From positions 1-6,313 of the forward strand of contig JALHUQ010000047.1 of NCBI GenBank assembly GCA_022866645.1: DNA of 6,313 nt. The letters are read 5' to 3'. Positions within the stretch are counted from its first letter, which is position 1. The number at the start of each line of letters is the position of its first letter. Below, piece by piece: positions 1 through 4,484 of this stretch. Source of the DNA: Woeseiaceae bacterium. Lineage in GTDB: Bacteria; Pseudomonadota; Gammaproteobacteria; Steroidobacterales; Woeseiaceae. Under the pieces are notes generated by a model, which was not told where the DNA came from, made no database searches, and saw only the letters and a list, made by a program, of their open reading frames with translations. Position numbers and translations under genes: made by a program.

Positions 1-305
1 CCGCGAAACCCGGTTGCATCCTCCAGCGCCATCACATCGGCGGGCGATTCGACAACACACAGCTGTGTATTGTCACGGCCGGGAGCCGAGCAAATTGAAC
101 ACAATTCATGCTCAGTAAACATTCGGCACCGACTGCAATGCCCAATTCCGGCAACAGCAGCAGCAAGTGCGGACGACAAACCGTTCGCTCCTTCGCGGTC
201 TCTTTCCAGGAGATAGAAAGCAATTCTCTGTGCCGATTTTTGCCCGACGCCGGGCATACAGCGGAGACCATCAATGAGTCGAACCAGAAGTGGAGAGTAC
301 GACAT
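1..305 (-). CDS. recR: Recombination mediator RecR, N-terminal half (cut by window edge)
   Basis: RecR acts with RecO (and RecF) to load RecA onto SSB-coated single-stranded DNA at gaps during recombinational repair; this role is family knowledge. The ATG at 305-303 opens a frame that stays open to base 1, giving about 101 of the family's usual ~200 residues. Visible in order: an N-terminal helix-hairpin-helix segment (LIDGLRCMPGVGQKSAQRIA, about residues 9-28); a four-cysteine zinc finger (CSRC...CSIC) near residues 56-71; and the beginning of the TOPRIM domain (LCVVESPADVMALE). It is the last gene of the dnaX-ybaB-recR operon, starting 3 bp after the ybaB stop. No strong Shine-Dalgarno sequence precedes it, so translation is probably coupled to ybaB. 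The C-terminal TOPRIM and Walker-B-like part lies outside the window. Identification is firm. Confidence 0.96.
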   Translation of the reverse strand, partial: MSYSPLLVRLIDGLRCMPGVGQKSAQRIAFYLLERDREGANGLSSALAAAVAGIGHCSRCRMFTEHELCSICSAPGRDNTQLCVVESPADVMALEDATGFR

Positions 306-308
306 CGT

Positions 309-632
309 CTAAAACGGGAGTTTCATGCCGGGCGGAAGGTTCAGCCCCGATGCCATGCCCGAGAATTTTTCCTGAACTGTTTTTTCTACCTTGCGAATGC
401 AATCATTGAACGCAGCGACGATCAGGTCTTCGAGCATATCTTTATCGTCGCCGACCAGCGCATCATCAATTTCAACGGCTTTGACCTGGTGCTGGCAAGT
501 CATCGTGATGCGAACCATGCCGGCACCGGATTCACCTGTGACCGTTATTGACGCCATTTCTTCTTGCGCCTTCTTCATGTTGGCCTGCATTTCCTGAGCC
601 TGCTTCATGAGCTGGCCAATGCCCCCCTTCAT
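309..632 (-). CDS. ybaB: YbaB/EbfC family nucleoid-associated protein
   Basis: Small DNA-binding protein of the YbaB/EbfC family, a homodimer that binds DNA and is associated with the nucleoid; its precise role here is unknown. The 107-residue product has the usual family length. It starts with the typical MKGGIGQLMKQAQEMQANM helix, followed by an ITVTGESGAGMVRITM beta segment, a DKDMLEDLIVAAFNDC helix and the characteristic proline/glycine-rich tail GLNLPPGMKLPF. The ATG at 632 overlaps the dnaX stop by 4 bp (ATGA). AGGAG at 644-640 lies 7 nt upstream of the ATG, inside the dnaX end, so the gene has its own ribosome site as well as likely coupling. recR follows after 3 bp. A long plus-strand open frame over the same bases is its antisense shadow. 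Confidence 0.97.
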   Translation of the reverse strand: MKGGIGQLMKQAQEMQANMKKAQEEMASITVTGESGAGMVRITMTCQHQVKAVEIDDALVGDDKDMLEDLIVAAFNDCIRKVEKTVQEKFSGMASGLNLPPGMKLPF

Positions 633-2233
633 CCTTTCTCTCCTGAAATAATCTCGATCGAATCCGTTTTCAATTCTGCGCCAAACATGCTCTTCAAAGT
701 CTGCACATTGGGATCAGCTTCGAGCGACAAGCGCGCCTCCTCAAGTCGCTCATCGGCCATACGTGATTTCTGCTGGACCGGTGTCTCCTCCTGCGCGGCC
801 CCGACCGTAATATCCACGACCAAGTTCTCGCCAAAGTATTCTGACAAACTATCCGCAATGGCATCTTTTCTTTGTTTGGTCAGCATAGATTCGGATCGGG
901 GATCCAGAACGAGAAATACTATATTCCTTTCGCGCTTCACAAAAGCGCAATTGCTGGCGAGCAAGCGAAGTGCACCCGACAGGCCCAGGTCGGTTACCAA
1001 TTGACTCCAGTCCGGATTTGACCAGGTTTTTTTCTGCGGCATTGATTCGGGTGCTTGTGCCTGAACGAGTTTCGGCTCGGGAACGACGGCACTGGGTGAT
1101 ACGTTCGCAATCGCTGAGCCACCACCAGCCGCGCCCGCCGATTCTATCCTGGCCGGTTTGAATGCCAACATTCGGAGCAGCGTCATTTCCGCACCGCTGC
1201 GCGGATCGGGCGCCAGATTCAAGTCTCGCCGGCCGATGATTGCTGTCTGGTAAAATAGTTGCACATCGCCGATCGGCATCGTCTCGGCCAGTTCGGCAAT
1301 CTCTTGTTCTGACAGGTCATCTTCGCTGTCGCAGGTGCCAACAATCTGATAAACCGCAACTCTTTGCAGGTCCCGGGCGATGTCATCCAACAGGCGCGAA
1401 TAATCGGGGAACTGTTCGTCAATTTCATGGATGGCGGCGATGATCCCCTTTGCATCGCCCGATGCCAGCAGTTTCATAATTCGCATCACGTGATCACGGT
1501 CAATGGTGCCTAGCATGATCGCTGTCGATGCGGCATCAACCTTACCGCCGCAGTACGCGATAGCCTGATCAAGCAGGCTCAGCGCGTCGCGCATACTGCC
1601 GTCAGCCGCTCGCGCGAGCAGCGCCAACGCTGCAATATCAAATTCTATTTTTTCTTCGCCGCAAATGTGCGCCAGGCGATCGGAAATCAGACGTGGCGTC
1701 ATGCGCTTCAAATTGAATTGCAGACAGCGAGACAGAACCGTGGCGGGTAGCTTTTGCGGATCAGTGGTCGCTAGCAGGAACTTGACATGATCGGGTGGCT
1801 CTTCAAGCGTTTTCAGGAGCGCATTGAATGAGCTTTTCGACAACATGTGTACCTCGTCGATCAAATACACCTTGTATCGACCTCGAGCGGCGGCATATTG
1901 CACGTTGTCGAGCAGGTCGCGCGTATCGTCAACCTTGGTTTTGGAGGCGGCGTCGACTTCGATCAAATCAACAAATCGGCCCTCGTCGATTTCCCGACAG
2001 GCACTGCATGTGCCACAAGGATGTGCGCTAACGCCGGTTTCGCAATTCAGGGCCTTCGCGAGGATGCGAGCAATCGTCGTTTTACCAACTCCGCGAGTAC
2101 CGGTAAAAAGGTAAGCGTGGTGCAATCGTCCCGTCTCAAGCGCATTCATCAACGCCTGCAGCACGTGTTCCTGACCAACAGTGTCAGAGAAATCTTTCGG
2201 TCGCCACTTGCGGGCCAGGACCAGGTAGCTCAT
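629..2233 (-). CDS. dnaX: DNA polymerase III tau subunit (clamp loader, DnaX)
   Basis: ATPase subunit of the DNA polymerase III clamp loader; the full-length tau form also ties the loader to the polymerase alpha subunit and DnaB helicase. Seen in the 534 residues: Walker A GTRGVGKT (45-52), zinc-binding cysteines C64, C73, C76 and C79, Walker B VYLIDE (122-127), sensor 1 (LLATTDPQK), the SRC arginine finger (168-170) and sensor 2 GSMRD (212-216). The collar domain III ends near residue 360. A low-complexity Ala/Gly/Pro linker (about 363-400) follows, then a C-terminal domain resembling tau domain V, ending in PNVQTLKSMFGAEL. It is shorter than E. coli tau (643 aa), mostly in the linker region. 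An A7 run covers codons 401-403 (see findings). The ATG at 2233 has only a weak GAG at 9 nt spacing. It is the first protein gene of the dnaX-ybaB-recR operon, downstream of ffs. Confidence 0.97.
   Translation of the reverse strand: MSYLVLARKWRPKDFSDTVGQEHVLQALMNALETGRLHHAYLFTGTRGVGKTTIARILAKALNCETGVSAHPCGTCSACREIDEGRFVDLIEVDAASKTKVDDTRDLLDNVQYAAARGRYKVYLIDEVHMLSKSSFNALLKTLEEPPDHVKFLLATTDPQKLPATVLSRCLQFNLKRMTPRLISDRLAHICGEEKIEFDIAALALLARAADGSMRDALSLLDQAIAYCGGKVDAASTAIMLGTIDRDHVMRIMKLLASGDAKGIIAAIHEIDEQFPDYSRLLDDIARDLQRVAVYQIVGTCDSEDDLSEQEIAELAETMPIGDVQLFYQTAIIGRRDLNLAPDPRSGAEMTLLRMLAFKPARIESAGAAGGGSAIANVSPSAVVPEPKLVQAQAPESMPQKKTWSNPDWSQLVTDLGLSGALRLLASNCAFVKRERNIVFLVLDPRSESMLTKQRKDAIADSLSEYFGENLVVDITVGAAQEETPVQQKSRMADERLEEARLSLEADPNVQTLKSMFGAELKTDSIEIISGEKG
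640..644 (-). promoter_or_regulatory. Shine-Dalgarno site of ybaB
   Basis: AGGAG on the minus strand, 7 nt before the ybaB ATG at 632 and within the last codons of dnaX. It confirms the ybaB start and shows that ybaB can be initiated independently as well as by coupling through the ATGA overlap. Confidence 0.8.
1027..1033 (-). other. A7 homopolymer in dnaX, candidate slippage site for a gamma-like product
   Basis: On the coding strand the run reads CAG AAA AAA ACC (codons 400-403), directly after the proline-rich linker and before the tau C-terminal domain. Losing one base (or a +1 ribosomal slip) leads to PGQIRTGVNW and then a TAA, a product of about 412 residues. Gaining one base (or a -1 slip) stays open longer but stops at a TAG within the tau domain. 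Both would remove all or most of the alpha-binding domain. The position matches that of gamma production in other DnaX proteins; E. coli gamma is 431 residues. Whether slippage occurs cannot be told from the sequence. Confidence 0.45.
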
Positions 2234-2289
2234 GGGTTAAAACTCATAAATCAGGATACATCGCGAAATTCGTTCAGTGTAACGCAAGT

Positions 2290-2400
<111 letters not shown>

Positions 2401-2402
2401 CG

Positions 2403-2431
2403 ATTATCCCTGCTGGGGCAGCTGGACACAA
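2403..2431 (-). promoter_or_regulatory. Sigma70-type promoter of ffs
   Basis: On the minus strand TTGTGT (2431-2426, three matches to TTGACA) is followed by a 17-nt spacer and GATAAT (2408-2403, five of six matches to TATAAT). The next bases, CGCGCCCGG, form a GC-rich discriminator of the kind found at stable-RNA promoters. Transcription would start near 2399-2395, coinciding with the 5' end of 4.5S RNA deduced from pairing. That agreement is the main support; no start has been mapped. Confidence 0.65.
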
Positions 2432-2496
2432 CGTACGATCCGGCCAGACCCAATCTGAATGCGGAAATACGCCTGCAGCTCGGCACCAGACGGCGG

Positions 2497-3288
2497 CTAA
2501 TCCTGTACACGCTCCAGGGAGTCTCGTGAGTCGAGATAGTCGATTGCTCGAACAAAGACGCTCGAACGAGGCAATTCGTGCGCCATTTTCCGCACCACGA
2601 TCAGCTCGCAATTCTCTACCCCTGCATTCCTGTACGCCGCGTAAACACGCCTCGTCAGGTCTTCATTGAAGTCGTCGCTGCCCGTTAGGAATACGTGTCG
2701 ATTTTGCTGGATAAGCGCCAGTTTCGGCGGCTGTGTTGTCGTCCCCCAGGCCTCCGCTCCAGCGATGTATATGCCGCCGCGAAATAGTTCGGGACTGGCG
2801 ATTGAAACGCGACTCGCAGCCTTGCCGCCACCGGAAAAACCCGCGACGTAAATACGCGTTGGATCGAGGCGATAGTCGCGTTCGAGAATCTTCGGTGCCA
2901 GCATCGCCAAAAACATGCGCTTGCCGACTGCTACTCGATTTCCGGCGTCGTTCGCACCGATCCAGATCAGATTCTTGCTAGCGAGCGATTCCCTCCAGGC
3001 ACTTGGCGGGCCGCCCTTCGGCGTGGGGCTGACGTAGACAACCGCGCCCGCAGGTTTTGAAGGGTCATAGCCTTCCGGGACAAACAGTTGCCAGCCCAAG
3101 TTGTCATCAGAACGCAGGACGTCGGCGGCAGCGGCGGCGCCCTGCTCGCCCAACAACTCCTGCGGCGAAAATTCAAGCGCGAAATATCCTGTTCTGGACG
3201 GCTTGTCACCTACGTCGCTGGCAGCAGACGAACAAAAACACGCAATCAGGAGCAGACTGGCAACTACGAATCGGTCTAAGCCGTTCAT
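2497..3288 (-). CDS. Exported alpha/beta hydrolase (esterase-like), possible lipoprotein
   Basis: A 263-residue protein with an N-terminal export signal: hydrophobic stretch FVVASLLLIACFCSSAA (7-23). L14-I-A-C17 is an acceptable lipobox, so it may be a lipoprotein; a signal-peptidase-I cut after the alanines (about residue 23) is the alternative. The mature part reads as an alpha/beta hydrolase: LFVPEGYDPSKPAGAVVYVS (68-87), nucleophile elbow GFSGGG with S152, a likely acid in TGSDDFN (D205 or D206) and a histidine in KMAHELP (H237). This resembles the PHB-depolymerase/feruloyl-esterase type of fold, but the substrate cannot be assigned. The ATG at 3288 lacks a good ribosome site; it is chosen because the signal peptide starts there and no ATG or GTG lies just upstream in frame. 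It begins 32 bp after the aldolase stop and may be co-transcribed with it. Hydrolase fold firm, function open. Confidence 0.85.
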   Translation of the reverse strand: MNGLDRFVVASLLLIACFCSSAASDVGDKPSRTGYFALEFSPQELLGEQGAAAAADVLRSDDNLGWQLFVPEGYDPSKPAGAVVYVSPTPKGGPPSAWRESLASKNLIWIGANDAGNRVAVGKRMFLAMLAPKILERDYRLDPTRIYVAGFSGGGKAASRVSIASPELFRGGIYIAGAEAWGTTTQPPKLALIQQNRHVFLTGSDDFNEDLTRRVYAAYRNAGVENCELIVVRKMAHELPRSSVFVRAIDYLDSRDSLERVQD

Positions 3289-3320
3289 CGCGATTGCCAG
3301 TTGCCCGGATTCGAGATTGA

Positions 3321-4211
3321 TCAGGTAGCGGAAGCCGCCGCTATGCTGGCGATCGATGCGTCCAATGTCGCATTAAACTCATCGTCCGTCTGCTGGAAGG
3401 TCAATCCCTCGGATAAAGCGCGCGAGAAACTTGCAACCATACCCTTCTGGCGTGACAGGCGATCATTGGCTTCTTCGCGCGAGTAGCCACCCGACAATGC
3501 GACAACACGGACTACGTTCGGGTGACTAATGCAATCGGCGTACAAGCCATCTTTTTCCGGCAAGGTGAGTTTCAGCATGACCATTTCATCGGCGTTCAGT
3601 TTGTTCAAATGCTTCATGATCGCGGCCAGCAGCAGGCCTTCCGCCTTCGCCTTGTCAGGGCAATGAATATCGACCTCGGGCTCAATGATCGGAACCAGAC
3701 CCGCAGCGACAATACGACGCCCAATTTCAAACTGCTGGGCCACGACCGCCTCTATGCCAGCCGCATTGGCCTCTTTGATCACGGATCGCATCTTCGTGCC
3801 GAAAATGCCTGCCGCGTTGGCTTTCTTGAGCAAACTATCGAGGTCCGGCATGGGTTTCATGATTTGAGCGCCATTTACAACATCGGCCAGACCCTTGTCG
3901 ACTTTCAGGAAAGGAACGACCTTTTTCACGTTCCAAAGGTAGGACGCGGTAGCCTGGCCTTCGACCTCACGGTCCATCGTATTCTCAAACAATATCGCAC
4001 CCAGAATCCGGTCACCGCCAAACGATGGGCTGGTCATGATCCGGCTGCGCATCGCGTGAACAACCACGTACATTTCCTCGTCGTTCGACCAGGCATCCGG
4101 TGTCACTCCATACAGGCCCAGCGCTTTCGGCGTACTGCCACCACTTTGGTCCAGTGCGGCGATAAATCCAGGTGCGGTTTTCATTTTCCGTAGTTGTTCT
4201 GTTTTGCTCAC
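3321..4211 (-). CDS. fda: Class I fructose-bisphosphate aldolase
   Basis: Cleaves fructose 1,6-bisphosphate to dihydroxyacetone phosphate and glyceraldehyde 3-phosphate, and the reverse in gluconeogenesis, through a Schiff-base lysine without metal; cytoplasmic. The 296-residue sequence follows the bacterial class I family related to Staphylococcus Fda along its length: GFIAALDQSGGSTPKALGLY (15-34), TSPSFGGDRILGAILFENTM (60-79), VPFLKVDKGL (99-108), IFGTKMRS (136-143), VPIIEPEVD (173-181), the Schiff-base lysine in VMLKLTLP (K214) and LSGGYSREEAN (239-249) for phosphate binding. The start is GTG at 4211: AGAGG sits 5 nt upstream, and the family's N-terminus (KxEQLxKMK) aligns from there. It is divergent from the pyruvate kinase-like gene; the hydrolase follows 32 bp after its stop. 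No key residue is missing. Confidence 0.96.
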   Translation of the reverse strand: MSKTEQLRKMKTAPGFIAALDQSGGSTPKALGLYGVTPDAWSNDEEMYVVVHAMRSRIMTSPSFGGDRILGAILFENTMDREVEGQATASYLWNVKKVVPFLKVDKGLADVVNGAQIMKPMPDLDSLLKKANAAGIFGTKMRSVIKEANAAGIEAVVAQQFEIGRRIVAAGLVPIIEPEVDIHCPDKAKAEGLLLAAIMKHLNKLNADEMVMLKLTLPEKDGLYADCISHPNVVRVVALSGGYSREEANDRLSRQKGMVASFSRALSEGLTFQQTDDEFNATLDASIASIAAASAT

Positions 4212-4216
4212 GATAG

Positions 4217-4221
4217 CCTCT
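4217..4221 (-). promoter_or_regulatory. Shine-Dalgarno site fixing the GTG start of the aldolase
   Basis: AGAGG (part of AAGAGG) on the minus strand, 5 nt before the GTG at 4211-4209. It decides for the GTG start, as the next in-frame ATG (codon 10) would remove the conserved N-terminal helix. Confidence 0.75.
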
Positions 4222-4474
4222 TGAAAATACGATTATGAAATTGCGTAGGCCGTGATATTACAGGATTAATAGCGGATTGGGGACAAACGCCCTCTTCAAC
4301 AAAACGGGTCGAAATTCAAGACCGGCTCCGCGGGATGGGCGCTGCACGCCGCCGAAAGCGACTGCTTCGTTGCTCGGCTTGAACAGGGTTCGAAACTTCC
4401 ACGGGAAACCAGGCATGCATAGGTGATATCCATAACTGCACCGTGTACGGAATTGCTCTACAAAAGAACAAGAC

Positions 4475-4479
4475 AGGAG
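4475..4479 (+). promoter_or_regulatory. Shine-Dalgarno site fixing the GTG start of the pyruvate kinase-like gene
   Basis: AGGAG, 5 nt before the GTG at 4485. The frame is open upstream to a TGA at 4380-4382 and contains another GTG at 4443, but only the 4485 GTG has a ribosome site at proper distance. Confidence 0.8.
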
Positions 4480-4484
4480 CATTC

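Larger units (their letters stand above)
4212..4484. promoter_or_regulatory. Divergent intergenic region between aldolase and pyruvate kinase-like gene
   Basis: This 273-bp gap must hold the promoters of both glycolytic genes. Its left half, nearest the aldolase, is AT-rich. It includes a TAATAT (minus strand, 4260-4255) that could serve as an aldolase -10 box, but the nearest TTGTCC is 20 nt away, too far for a standard promoter. On the plus strand no convincing -35/-10 pair was found. Short inverted repeats are present (CCGT-GT-ACGG at 4441-4450 and GGCG-CTGCA-CGCC at about 4338-4350), too short to call operators. No RNA gene or coding region was recognised; open frames on the minus strand across here look like shadows. 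Confidence 0.4.

Noticed and set aside
108..1004. Plus-strand open frames opposite recR, ybaB and the dnaX end
   Set aside because: All are antisense to recognised genes, lack ribosome sites and have shadow-like composition.
1646..1655. Second A-run (A6) in dnaX near codons 194-196
   Set aside because: It falls inside the ATPase module, where slippage would destroy the protein rather than make a useful gamma form, and it is shorter than the A7 run.
3522..4193. Long plus-strand open frame (223 codons) opposite the aldolase
   Set aside because: It lies fully antisense to a well-matched class I aldolase and its translation, with many His, Arg and Gln residues and no motif, looks like an antisense shadow.
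4250..4262. TGTAAT half-site resembling a HexR-type operator (minus strand) upstream of the aldolase
   Set aside because: The second, symmetric half (ATTACA) is missing at the right spacing, so it does not qualify as an operator.
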